A DNA stretch of 64,000 nucleotides from AC-51 sp036265325 (lineage in GTDB: Bacteria > Actinomycetota > UBA4738 > HRBIN12), in the NCBI GenBank assembly GCA_036265325.1, contig DATAPH010000091.1:20797-84796 (forward strand), read 5' to 3'. Made by a program: the position numbers and the translations under genes. Shown here piece after piece: positions 16,298-24,424 of the stretch (position 1 is the stretch's first letter; every line of letters starts with the position of its first letter). The notes under the pieces were generated by a model. That model searched no databases. It saw only the letters and a list, made by a program, of their open reading frames with translations, and was not told the origin of the DNA.

Positions 16298-18538
16298 TCA
16301 GACCGTCTGTTGCGTGTGGAACCGGAGATCCCAGCCCCATTGGGTGACCTTCCAGAGCGCCTCGGCAACGATCGCTTTCGAGATCTTCGACTCGCCGTAG
16401 ACCCGCTCACGGAACGTGATCGGCGCCTCGCCGACGTCGTAGCCCAACCGATGCGCGCGTGAAACGAGCTCTATCTGGAACCCGTAGCCGTCGGCTGCGA
16501 ACGGGTCGCGAAGGAGCTCTTCCATGAGTTGACGTCGGTAGACGCGGTATCCACTCGTTGCGTCGTGGATCGGCAGCCCGAGCATGAACCCCGCGTAGGC
16601 GTTCCCGCCCCGCGACAGCGCGACGCGCGACCGGCTCCAGTCCGTGACCGAGCCCCCGGGGATATAGCGGCTCCCGACCACGAGGTCGTGGCTCTGGGCG
16701 GCAGTAAGGAGCCCGGGGAGCTCCGACGGGTCGTGCGACAAGTCGGAGTCCATCTCGATCGCCACGTCGTAGCCCTCCGCGATCGCGGTGTGGAACCCCT
16801 CGAGGTAGGCGCTCGCGAGCCCGGACTTGGCCGGCCGCTCGAGCAATCGCACGCGAGGCTCGTTCGCTGCGATGCCTGCGACGAGCTCCCCCGTGCCGTC
16901 CGGCGACGAGTCGTCGACGACCAGCACGTCGATCCCATCGGTCGCAAGCACGCCGCGGATCGCCTGCTCGATCGTCCCGCGCTCCTCATAGGTAGGAAGC
17001 ACCGCGAGACCGCGGATCGGTTCGGGCAACGGTCCAGGCGAGGGCCGGGTGGAACGGCGGCGGGGCGCGAACAGCAGACTCATCGCGACGATCACCAAAC
17101 AGACGATGGGGAACCAATCCCCGTAGCGGACGTAGACGGTCCACGCGGTGGACGCGCGGACCTGGCCACGCAGGATACCGGGGACGAAGAGCTGGGTGTT
17201 GCTGAGGACCTGTCCATCCGTGTCGATGAAGGCACTGATCCCGGAGACCGCCGCATCGACCACCCACCGTCCTGTCTCGACCGCTCGCATCCTGCTCATC
17301 TCGAGGTGCTGGTCCGCGGCGGCGGTGAATCCGTACGACGCATTGTTGACCGGCACGACGAAGAACTGCGCGCCCTCCCGCGCCATCGTTCGCTCGATAT
17401 CCGGGAACGCATTCTCGAAGCAGATCGGCGTCCCGTAGGTCGGCAACCCGGGCTGGATGATCGTGTGGACGCTGCTACCCGGCGTCCGGTCGATCGGGAT
17501 CTGTTTGATAGCGCTGATCCAGGAGAGGCGTCGCCGCCACGGCACGTATTCCCCGAAGGGAACGAGATGCACCTTGTCGTACCGGTCGACGAGGGTGCCC
17601 GACGCATCGAACGCGAGCACGCTGGTCTTCTGCGTCCCGTCCTGATCGTTCACGACGGCCCCCACCGTCGTCGGGACGCCGACGTGTGCGATCGCACTGT
17701 GCACCTCGGCCACGGTCGCGGCGTCCGCGAGGGCTCCCGGATCGAGGGCCCCCTCCCCCCACACCGCAAGATCGGGCGGCGGCTTCTGTCCTGCGAGCGT
17801 CTCGTACTCCTGGATGTTGTGCCGCGCAACATCGAGGTCCTCTTGAACCGGCGACGTCCCGGCCGGGCTGCGAACGTCGACCTGCACGACCGCGATCGAG
17901 ACCTCCTCGCCGGTGGCCGCGGGCAGCGGGATCAGCGCCGGCGCGAGGATCGCAACGAGCGACGCGATCACCAGCCCGACCCTCGCCACTCCCCTCCCCC
18001 GCCGCATGAACCAGGCGGCGACGGCGGCATTCGCGAACACGACGACGAACGTGACGCCCCACACGCCGGTGACCGACGCCAGGCGCAGAAGCGCCCGGTC
18101 GTCGACCTGCGACGTGCCAAGGTTCGCCCACGTGAACCCGCCGAGCGGCCACATCCCGCGCAGCCAGTCGACCACGGTCCACGCCGCGGCGATCCCGATG
18201 GCTCCCCAAACCGGTCGGTCGCGGCGCACGATCACGGTCGCGAGCGCTCCGAACACGGCGATCGACGCCGCAGACAAGGCGACGAGCGCGGTCCATGCGA
18301 GCGCGCCGAACAAGAAGATCCAGTAGAGCGTGGCGCCGAACATCCCGACGCCGAAGCAGAATCCGAGGAGCGCTCCGCGTGGAACCGTGCGCTCACGGAG
18401 GATCAGGAGCAACGGCGCGACGCTCACGAAGGCGATCGGCCACGCGCCGACCGGTGGGAACGCGAGGGAGGTGGCCAGACCGGCGGCGAACGCCGCGAGG
18501 CACCCGAGGCCCAGCGACGGGCGCGGGTGCGGGGTCAC
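16298..18538 (-). CDS. lnt: Apolipoprotein N-acyltransferase fused to polyprenol-phosphate mannosyltransferase (Lnt-Ppm1)
   Basis: Bifunctional membrane protein of 746 aa. Residues 1-205 hold multiple membrane helices; about 210-470 a CN-hydrolase domain with the triad E262, K322 and C373 (WGEGALD, YDKVHLVPFGEY, PICFENAF), which N-acylates lipoproteins; one more helix follows near 475-492. From about 508 comes a GT2 domain of Dpm1/Ppm1 type (VVDDSSPDGTG, EMDSDLSHDP, GSRYIPGGS) that makes polyprenyl-phospho-mannose for glycolipids and protein O-mannosylation. Mycobacterium tuberculosis Rv2051c has the same fusion. GTG start lies one base after the stop of the DUF4193 gene. Confidence 0.93.
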   Translation of the reverse strand: MTPHPRPSLGLGCLAAFAAGLATSLAFPPVGAWPIAFVSVAPLLLILRERTVPRGALLGFCFGVGMFGATLYWIFLFGALAWTALVALSAASIAVFGALATVIVRRDRPVWGAIGIAAAWTVVDWLRGMWPLGGFTWANLGTSQVDDRALLRLASVTGVWGVTFVVVFANAAVAAWFMRRGRGVARVGLVIASLVAILAPALIPLPAATGEEVSIAVVQVDVRSPAGTSPVQEDLDVARHNIQEYETLAGQKPPPDLAVWGEGALDPGALADAATVAEVHSAIAHVGVPTTVGAVVNDQDGTQKTSVLAFDASGTLVDRYDKVHLVPFGEYVPWRRRLSWISAIKQIPIDRTPGSSVHTIIQPGLPTYGTPICFENAFPDIERTMAREGAQFFVVPVNNASYGFTAAADQHLEMSRMRAVETGRWVVDAAVSGISAFIDTDGQVLSNTQLFVPGILRGQVRASTAWTVYVRYGDWFPIVCLVIVAMSLLFAPRRRSTRPSPGPLPEPIRGLAVLPTYEERGTIEQAIRGVLATDGIDVLVVDDSSPDGTGELVAGIAANEPRVRLLERPAKSGLASAYLEGFHTAIAEGYDVAIEMDSDLSHDPSELPGLLTAAQSHDLVVGSRYIPGGSVTDWSRSRVALSRGGNAYAGFMLGLPIHDATSGYRVYRRQLMEELLRDPFAADGYGFQIELVSRAHRLGYDVGEAPITFRERVYGESKISKAIVAEALWKVTQWGWDLRFHTQQTV

Positions 18539-18539
18539 A

Positions 18540-18908
18540 TCAGGCGCAGTCGCGGCAGAGCATCTTCTTCTTGTCCGCGAGCTGGCTCCGGTGCTTCACC
18601 AGGAAGCAGTTCCGGCACATGAACTCGGTCTCCTGCATCGGGACGACCTTGGTGTCGATCGCCTCGGCGCGGTCGTCGCGGGCGAGGTCGAGCGGGACGA
18701 CCTCCTCGTCGTCCTCGACGGCCTCCTTGACGGTCTCTGAGGCCTCCTGCTTGGCCAGCAGGTCCTGGATCGACTCAACGTTCTCGAGCCCGGGCTCGGG
18801 TGGGACGGTCGCGTCCTCGAGGTCCTCCGGCGTGGGCTCGGCGTCTTCCTCGTCGTCGCTGGCGAGCTCTTCTTCCTCTTCAGCGAGTTCTTCGATGTCG
18901 TCTGGCAT
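18540..18908 (-). CDS. DUF4193 family zinc-ribbon protein
   Basis: 122 aa. The N-terminal 75 residues are strongly acidic and probably disordered. The C-terminal part has a four-Cys zinc ribbon (C98-x2-C101 and C118-x2-C121) in the form FMCRNCFLVKHRSQLA...CRDCA, the hallmark of DUF4193, a small family I know from Actinobacteria. No enzymatic role is known. It sits one base upstream of lnt and is probably co-expressed with it. ATG 18908. Confidence 0.85.
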   Translation of the reverse strand: MPDDIEELAEEEEELASDDEEDAEPTPEDLEDATVPPEPGLENVESIQDLLAKQEASETVKEAVEDDEEVVPLDLARDDRAEAIDTKVVPMQETEFMCRNCFLVKHRSQLADKKKMLCRDCA

Positions 18909-19017
18909 AGGCGGATCGTGCCTTCTATCCGTGGGAGGGGTTGGGGGTTGCCTCCCTGGCGACTGCGCATCCTACAACGGGTCCGTGCGAACGTTGGGCA
19001 TACCCGTCCAGGTGCGG

Positions 19018-19087
19018 AAAAGACCCAAGAGACGGCTCCCGTCCACGGCGCCGGGGCGCTGCGGTCGTGTGCTCGCCTCTTGGGTCT
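19018..19087 (-). terminator. Long-stem terminator-like structure (or small RNA) after the amidohydrolase
   Basis: Perfect 11-base arms AGACCCAAGAG (19021-19031) and CTCTTGGGTCT (19077-19087). Read on the minus strand it is followed by a short U-run. The 45-base centre is GC-rich and can fold further (GGCGCC/GGCGC). It fits a terminator for the RT-amidohydrolase unit, but the long loop also leaves room for a stable small RNA. Confidence 0.5.
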
Positions 19088-19180
19088 GGCATCACCGCCG
19101 GGGCGGCGACGCACCACGGACGCTACGCAACCGGCCGTCCGCCGGTCAAGCGCGACGATCCGGAAAGTGTGACAAAGGCC

Positions 19181-20695
19181 TCACGAGAGCCACACTTCCC
19201 GGCCCAGCGAGACGGTGAGGCTCGGGCGGAGCCCACCGACGTCGTCGATCTCGAGGGGGTCCACGTCGTAGGCGGCGAAGTCCGCGTGCATCCCCGGCTC
19301 GAGGACGCCTTTCTTCTCCTCGTGGTGGGCAAGCCGCGCGCTCCCCGTCGTGTGGATCCGGATCGCAGCGGCGCGCTCCAGACGTTGTGTCGGATCGTGG
19401 TGGGTCTCCATCGCCCGGATCGTCGCCCATGGGTCGACCGGGATCACCGGCGCGTCGGAGCCGACCCCGACCTCGAGTCCTCGCTCGAGGATGGTACGGA
19501 TCGGGTTCATCCCCCACGCGCGGTCGGGTCCGACCCGGCGCTCATACAAGGCCCCGGGGAATCCCCACGCCGCGTCGAACGCCGGCTGCATCGAGATGCC
19601 GAGCCCGAGCATCGCGGCGCGTTCGATCTGCGCGAGGGTCGGCATCTCGAAGTGCTCGATGCGGTGGCGCCGGGCACGGAAGTGCCGCCGCTCACGCGAG
19701 TCCAGGCGACGATAGATCCGCTCCCACGCGCCGATGACCTGTTCGATCGCGCGGCCACCGATCGCGTGCATGCCGACCTGCAGGCCGGCGTCGTGCCCGT
19801 CGCGGAAGAACCCCTCCAAGATCTCGTCGTCGAAGGCGAGCGCTCCTCGACCGGGTCCGTCCACGTACGGGTCACTGATCGCTGCGGTGCGCGCGCCGAG
19901 CGAGCCGTCCGTCGCGAGGTCGCCGCCGATCGCGCGCAGATCGAGCTCGACGGCCTTGGGGACATCCATCTGCCCGAGCACGACCTCGACGGACGCCGGC
20001 AGGTCGCGCCGGTGCGCCAGCAGCGTCTCGAGGTCCAACGGGCCGGACTCGAGCGGGAGGGCCATCTCGTGGACCGTCGTCACCCCGTGGCTCGCGGCGC
20101 GGGCGGCGCCGGACAGCTGCAGCGCTTCGATCGCGTGCTCGCTCCGAGCCGTCGCGGTCCAGCGGCCGATCAGCTGGTTCGCCGTCCCGGTGACGACGCC
20201 GGTCGGACCTCCGTCGTTGCCGTGCTCGACCCCAGGGGTGTCGAGCGCGTCGGCGAGACCGAGCGCCGCCGTATTGAGCAGCGCGACGTGCCCGTCGGTC
20301 CGGCGGATGACCAACGGCGAGGCGGTGACCTCGTCGAGCTCCCGGAGGGTCGGCAAGGTGGGATCGGTCCACCGCGTCTCGTCGTATCCCTGCAGCGCGA
20401 CGACGGCGTCGGTCGTCGCGCGAGCCCGATCGCGGGCGATCGTGAGGAGTTCGGCGGCCGACCTCGCGGCGGCGACGTCCTCGTTCTCAGCAGACAAGCC
20501 GAGGCTGGTCAGATGGACGTGCGCGTCGATGAAGCCGGGCAGGATCGTCGCGCCGGGAAGGTCGACCACACGGTCGGCACCCGGCGGCTCGCCGGCGCCG
20601 ACGCGTTCGACGTGGCGGCCGTCCACGAGCAGCCAGTCGCCCGTCGGCGGATGGCCGAAGGTGTGCACGCGGCGCGCGCGATACAGGGATCTCAC
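19181..20695 (-). CDS. Amidohydrolase family protein (YtcJ-like, Amidohydro_3)
   Basis: Metal-dependent hydrolase of 504 aa; substrate unknown. Motifs: N-terminal ILPGFIDAHVHL (metal His pair), HAIGGRAIEQ, HRIEHFEM, MQPAF and GVGSDAPV (metal Asp) near the end, in the order of the YtcJ family. GTG 20695 is taken as start because it overlaps the stop of the upstream RT-like gene (GTGA) and gives a normal N-terminus (VRSLYRARRVHTF). The open frame continues far upstream only as a shadow of the RT-like gene. A paralogue of similar architecture lies at 44923-46593. Predicted cytosolic. Confidence 0.88.
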   Translation of the reverse strand: MRSLYRARRVHTFGHPPTGDWLLVDGRHVERVGAGEPPGADRVVDLPGATILPGFIDAHVHLTSLGLSAENEDVAAARSAAELLTIARDRARATTDAVVALQGYDETRWTDPTLPTLRELDEVTASPLVIRRTDGHVALLNTAALGLADALDTPGVEHGNDGGPTGVVTGTANQLIGRWTATARSEHAIEALQLSGAARAASHGVTTVHEMALPLESGPLDLETLLAHRRDLPASVEVVLGQMDVPKAVELDLRAIGGDLATDGSLGARTAAISDPYVDGPGRGALAFDDEILEGFFRDGHDAGLQVGMHAIGGRAIEQVIGAWERIYRRLDSRERRHFRARRHRIEHFEMPTLAQIERAAMLGLGISMQPAFDAAWGFPGALYERRVGPDRAWGMNPIRTILERGLEVGVGSDAPVIPVDPWATIRAMETHHDPTQRLERAAAIRIHTTGSARLAHHEEKKGVLEPGMHADFAAYDVDPLEIDDVGGLRPSLTVSLGREVWLS

Positions 20696-21336
20696 GACCC
20701 GCGCATGATGCCATGGCGATCGCAGGCCACGGGTGATCCACGCACATCGAGGGCGTCCGTCGTGCGCTTCCCGTCGTGCTCGCGCATCCCGAGCTCGGCG
20801 AGTGCGTCCCGCCACGCCCGCGACGCCCGTGCGACCGCGTCGCGTTCGCCGGCGAACAGGACATCGTCGACCCACCGGATCGGCAGACACCCGGCCAGCC
20901 GGGCGCGCTCGTCGGCAAGCGACAGCACCGCGTCGGCGATGACGCCGGACACCGGTGGACCGATGGGGATGCCGAACCCGCCGGCCTCGCGGTATCGCTC
21001 GAGCGTTCGCAGGAGCGGCAGGGGGTCGCCACCGGCATGTGCAGCGGCCGAGCGTATCGCGCATTCCCCGATCGACGGGAAGCAATCGGCGACATCGGAG
21101 GCCACGACGCTGACGGCGCCCACAGCTGTGGTCCGGATCGCAGCGCGCCAGCGTCTCCGCTCGAGCGCCAATCGGACCGGTCTGCCCGGAGCAGGCGAGC
21201 CGAACACCGACGGGCCAGGCCGGAGATCGGGGAACGCGATCGCAGCGGCAACCGCGTAGCGCCGCCCTTCGAACGGATCGAGTCGCGTCAGCACGCGTGG
21301 CTTGCCGGCCGGCGAGGTCCACCGTTCGAGCTGCAT
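20692..21336 (-). CDS. Compact reverse-transcriptase-like protein
   Basis: 214 aa with the ordered motifs of an RNA-directed polymerase palm: RT2-like FPDLRPGPSVFGS (about 35-47), RT3/motif A ASDVADCFPSI with catalytic D81, RT4 FGIPIGPPVSGVIADAVL (121-138), and RT5/motif C IRWVDDVLF with D157-D158 (W in place of the usual Y/F of YxDD). A GMREHDGKR stretch resembles RT6/7. There is no maturase, thumb, protease or primase domain. ATG 21336 has AGGGAG 7 bases upstream; the longer open frame upstream is antisense to lrp. It is co-translated with the amidohydrolase and divergent from lrp. No retron msr/msd structure was recognised upstream. Template, primer and role are unknown. Confidence 0.78.
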   Translation of the reverse strand: MQLERWTSPAGKPRVLTRLDPFEGRRYAVAAAIAFPDLRPGPSVFGSPAPGRPVRLALERRRWRAAIRTTAVGAVSVVASDVADCFPSIGECAIRSAAAHAGGDPLPLLRTLERYREAGGFGIPIGPPVSGVIADAVLSLADERARLAGCLPIRWVDDVLFAGERDAVARASRAWRDALAELGMREHDGKRTTDALDVRGSPVACDRHGIMRGS

Positions 21337-21413
21337 CGCATCGCTCCCTGGACGCGCCGCGAGGGAGGTGCGAGCGAGGCAGCAGCAGACCACATCGCGT
21401 GGCCGCGGACCAT

Positions 21414-21426
21414 CCCCGGACCGGGG
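21414..21426. promoter_or_regulatory. Palindrome in the lrp / RT-like intergenic region
   Basis: CCCCGG-A-CCGGGG, perfect 6-base arms, in the 120-base divergent spacer. A second overlapping pair is GGGGGA/TCCCCC (about 21423-21442), near the lrp -10. It could be the Lrp operator controlling both directions. Confidence 0.4.
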
Positions 21427-21444
21427 GAACCACAGCTCCCCCGC

Positions 21445-21450
21445 TAGGAT
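21445..21450 (+). promoter_or_regulatory. -10 box, leaderless lrp transcript
   Basis: TAGGAT, 6 bases, then GTG 21457; no Shine-Dalgarno. Confidence 0.55.
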
Positions 21451-21456
21451 GGGCCG

Positions 21457-21900
21457 GTGCTCGACGAGCGCGACCTCGAGATCGTCACCGCACTGCGCGA
21501 AGACGCGCGCGCCACGTACGCCGACGTCGCTTCCCGTGTTGGCCTGTCGGCTTCGTCGGTGCACGAGCGTGTGCGCAAGCTCGAGGCTGCCGGCGTCATC
21601 ACCGCGTACCGAGCGGTGGTCGATCCGGAAGCGATCGGTCTGTACGTGACGGCGTTGATCGCGGTCACGCCGCTCGACCCGCAACAGCCCGATGACCTGC
21701 CGGAGCGTCTCGCCGATCTCCCCGAGGTGGAGGATTGCCTGAGCGTCGCCGGCGAGGCCAACTACATCTTGAAGGTACGCACTCGGAGCACGAACCACCT
21801 CGAGGAGCTCATCCGGCGGCTGCGCGAGAAGGCCGGCGTCAGTACCCGTACAACGATCGCGCTGTCGATCCCGTTCGAGGGCCGCCCCGTCAACCTGTGA
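21457..21900 (+). CDS. Lrp/AsnC family transcriptional regulator
   Basis: 147 aa. N-terminal helix-turn-helix (DLEIVTALREDARATYADVASRVGLSASSVHERVRKLEAAGVI, residues about 5-50) and C-terminal RAM/ligand domain (AGEANYILKVRTRSTNHLEELI). Such proteins sense amino acids and form octamers. It is divergent from the RT-like/amidohydrolase unit, so it is a candidate regulator of that pair and of itself. The specific ligand is unknown. GTG 21457 follows the -10 box directly. Confidence 0.92.
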   Translation: MLDERDLEIVTALREDARATYADVASRVGLSASSVHERVRKLEAAGVITAYRAVVDPEAIGLYVTALIAVTPLDPQQPDDLPERLADLPEVEDCLSVAGEANYILKVRTRSTNHLEELIRRLREKAGVSTRTTIALSIPFEGRPVNL

Positions 21901-21922
21901 CGGGCCAACGGGTCCGATGCCA

Positions 21923-21928
21923 TATCCT
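21923..21928 (+). promoter_or_regulatory. -10 box, leaderless cysS transcript
   Basis: TATCCT, 6 bases, then ATG 21935. It also argues against the in-frame ATG at 21917, which would lie upstream of the box. Confidence 0.55.
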
Positions 21929-21934
21929 TGCCCG

Positions 21935-23323
21935 ATGCGGCTCTACGACTCGCTGACGCGCACCCTTCAAGAGGTGGACCCGATCGAGCCGGGCCACGTG
22001 AAGATGTACGCCTGCGGGCCGACCGTGTATCGCTATGCCCATCTCGGAAACCTCCGCAGCTTCATGCTCTACGACTTGATCCGTCGCGCGCTCGAGCTCG
22101 AGGGCTTCGAGGTCACGGAAGTGATGAACATCACCGACGTCGGGCACATGACGGACGAATCGTCCGCCGAGGCGGTCGACAAGATGCAGCTCGCGACCGA
22201 GGACGAGGGCCTGACGCCGCAGCAGATCGCCCAGAAGTACACCGACGCCGTGTTCGCAGACGCGAAGGCGTTGGGGATCCGTCCCGCCGACCGCTACCCA
22301 AAGGCGACCGAGCACATCCAGGAGATGGTCGACCTCACCCAGACGCTGGTCGACAAGGGCCACGCGTACGTCGTCGACAATGGGTCGGTCTATTACGACG
22401 TCACCAGCTTCGAGGGATACGGCAAGCTCTCGGGCAACACTCTGCAGAACCTGCGAGAAGGCCACCGTGACCTCGAGACCGATCCGCGCAAGCGCCATCC
22501 CGCCGACTTCGCGCTGTGGAAGGCTGCTGGTCCGGGCCGGCTGATGCGATGGGCGAGCCCGTGGGGCGAGGGGTTTCCCGGCTGGCACATCGAGTGCTCT
22601 GCGATGTCGATGAAGTACCTCGGCGACCGGTTCGACATCCACACCGGAGGCACCGATCTTCGGTTCCCCCATCACGAGGACGAGATCGCGCAGTCAGAGG
22701 GTGCGGTGGATCATCAGGTCGTCTCGATCTGGGTCCACGCGGGCCACCTGCGTCAGTCCGGGCAGAAGATCGCCAAGTCGACCGGCAACGTGATCTTGGT
22801 GCAGGACCTGCGCGACCGGGACCTCGACCCGCTGTCGTTCCGGTGGCTGTGCTTCCAGACGCAATATCGGTCCGAGATGGACTTCACGTGGGATGCCATG
22901 GCGGCCGCCGATCAGCGGGTCAAACAGCTCCGCCGCCACATGGCGAACTGGGCGCCGGCGGCGACCGAGCGCGGCGACGCCGCGAACGCGTACGACGCGC
23001 GGGTTCGCGACGCGCTCGCGAACGACCTTCACCTCCCGGGCGTCGTCGCGATCGTCAACGAATTCGATCGGGACGCCAACGTCCCCGATGGTGAGAAGTA
23101 CGCGCTGCTCGTCGAGTGGGACCAGGTGCTCGGACTCGACCTCGAGCGCGAGGCCAAGAGTGATTGGCAGCCCACGCCGGAGATGTATGCGTTGATGCGC
23201 GCGCGTGACGAGGCGCGCGCGGCGAAGGACTACGCGAAGTCGGACGCGCTCCGTGACGAACTGGCCGCGGTGGGCCTCGAAGTGATGGACACGCCGCAGG
23301 GCACGGCCGTTCGGCCGCGATAG
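21935..23323 (+). CDS. cysS: Cysteinyl-tRNA synthetase
   Basis: Class I aminoacyl-tRNA synthetase charging tRNA-Cys. 462 aa. The zinc/HIGH region is MYACGPTVYRYAHLGN; the second signature is KIAKSTGN (KMSKS equivalent); HIECSAMSMKYLG and THHEDEI-like FPHHEDEI provide zinc and substrate contacts; a DALR helical domain closes the protein. The mycothiol ligase MshC is a related family, but the full length and the C-terminal anticodon-binding part favour CysS. Start chosen from the leaderless promoter; MRLYDS is a normal family N-terminus. Confidence 0.94.
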   Translation: MRLYDSLTRTLQEVDPIEPGHVKMYACGPTVYRYAHLGNLRSFMLYDLIRRALELEGFEVTEVMNITDVGHMTDESSAEAVDKMQLATEDEGLTPQQIAQKYTDAVFADAKALGIRPADRYPKATEHIQEMVDLTQTLVDKGHAYVVDNGSVYYDVTSFEGYGKLSGNTLQNLREGHRDLETDPRKRHPADFALWKAAGPGRLMRWASPWGEGFPGWHIECSAMSMKYLGDRFDIHTGGTDLRFPHHEDEIAQSEGAVDHQVVSIWVHAGHLRQSGQKIAKSTGNVILVQDLRDRDLDPLSFRWLCFQTQYRSEMDFTWDAMAAADQRVKQLRRHMANWAPAATERGDAANAYDARVRDALANDLHLPGVVAIVNEFDRDANVPDGEKYALLVEWDQVLGLDLEREAKSDWQPTPEMYALMRARDEARAAKDYAKSDALRDELAAVGLEVMDTPQGTAVRPR

Positions 23324-23324
23324 A

Positions 23325-24422
23325 TCACTCCACGACGACAAGCTCGTGAGACGTCGTGTTGAGTGGCTCGACCCCGTCGTCGGTGACCGCGACGATGTCC
23401 TCGATCCGCACGCCCAGCTCGCCATCCAGATAGATCCCCGGCTCCACGCTGAACGTCATCCCCGGCTCGAGCACCGTGCGGTCTCCCGCTGTTGCATACG
23501 GCGGCTCGTGGACCTCGAGCCCGATCCCGTGTCCGGTTCGATGGATGAAACGATCGCCGAACCCGGCGTCGTCGATCACCGCACGGGCGGCGCGGTCCAC
23601 CTCCTGGATCTCGATGCCCGGGCGGACCGTCTGGGTGGCCGCCCGCTGCGCCTCGGCGACCACTGCATGCACGGTCCGGAGCCGCTCCCCTGGGTCGCCG
23701 ACGACCACCGTGCGGCTCGTGTCGCTGTAGTAGCCGTCGACCGTCCCGCCGAAGTCAAGGACGACGGCATCGCCCGGGTCGATCGGGCGCTCGGTCGGCT
23801 CGTGGTGTGGCGAGGCGGCGTTCGGCCCCGACGCGACGATCGTGAACGCGGCCGTTTCGTGCCCGTGCACGATCAACAGGTCGCCGAGCGTGGCGGCCAC
23901 CGTTCGTTCGCTTCTCCCATGAAGCGGCTCCGACAACAGATCCCCGAGTGCGGCGTCGGCCGCAGAGGCGGCACGCCGGAGGGCGTCGAGCTCTGCCGCG
24001 TCCTTCCGGGCGCGCATCGCACCCACGATCGGGGCGGCCGACGCCCACGCCACTCCGGGGAGCGCGTGCTGGAGCGCCAGGACGTGCGAGCCCCAGATCC
24101 GATCGCCGACGAACACCGTGCCGCCGCCGGGCACACGAGACGCGATGAACGCGTACGGGTCATCGACGTCTCGCCACGGCACGAGCTCCAACGCATACGC
24201 AGCGAGCGCCTCTGCCGCAAGCGGGCGCTCGAGCTCCGGAACGATCAGCGCGGCGTCGCCAGTCGTGTCGATCACGAGCACGGTCGGCCGTTCCCAGGGC
24301 ATGGGTTCGTACCCGATCAGGTACCGCAGGTCGGGTGACGGCGCGATGAGCAGCGCGCTCCCGCCGGCATCCGCGAGGCGCGACGCCGCTCCTTCCAACC
24401 GCGCCGCGTGGTCGGCCTGCAC
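23325..24422 (-). CDS. M24 family metallopeptidase (Xaa-Pro dipeptidase-like)
   Basis: Creatinase-fold aminopeptidase of 365 aa. An N-terminal domain (LIAPSPDLRYLIGYEP) precedes the pita-bread domain with all five metal ligands: Asp in VVLDFGG and YYSDTSRT, His in HRTGHGIGLEVHE, Glu in FSVEPGIYL and in RIEDIV. It probably cleaves Xaa-Pro peptides in the cytosol. GTG 24422 lies 2 bases after the stop of the kinase-like gene, so they form one transcript; the longer frame upstream is inside that gene. It converges on cysS with one base between the stops. Confidence 0.9.
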   Translation of the reverse strand: MQADHAARLEGAASRLADAGGSALLIAPSPDLRYLIGYEPMPWERPTVLVIDTTGDAALIVPELERPLAAEALAAYALELVPWRDVDDPYAFIASRVPGGGTVFVGDRIWGSHVLALQHALPGVAWASAAPIVGAMRARKDAAELDALRRAASAADAALGDLLSEPLHGRSERTVAATLGDLLIVHGHETAAFTIVASGPNAASPHHEPTERPIDPGDAVVLDFGGTVDGYYSDTSRTVVVGDPGERLRTVHAVVAEAQRAATQTVRPGIEIQEVDRAARAVIDDAGFGDRFIHRTGHGIGLEVHEPPYATAGDRTVLEPGMTFSVEPGIYLDGELGVRIEDIVAVTDDGVEPLNTTSHELVVVE

Positions 24423-24424
24423 CC

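Noticed and set aside
16529..18622. 697-codon plus-strand open frame opposite lnt
   Set aside because: Shadow of the Lnt-Ppm1 gene; composition dominated by Arg, Asp and His.
20851..20890. Diversity-generating retroelement around the RT-like gene
   Set aside because: No template/variable repeat pair or Avd-like gene was seen within several kilobases.
21337..21456. Retron msr/msd RNA upstream of the RT-like gene
   Set aside because: Only 120 bases, shared with the lrp promoter; no paired a1/a2 repeats or long stem seen. A covariance search would settle it.
21337..21798. N-terminal extension of the RT-like frame
   Set aside because: Lies antisense to lrp and its promoter; a Shine-Dalgarno (AGGGAG) supports the start at 21336.
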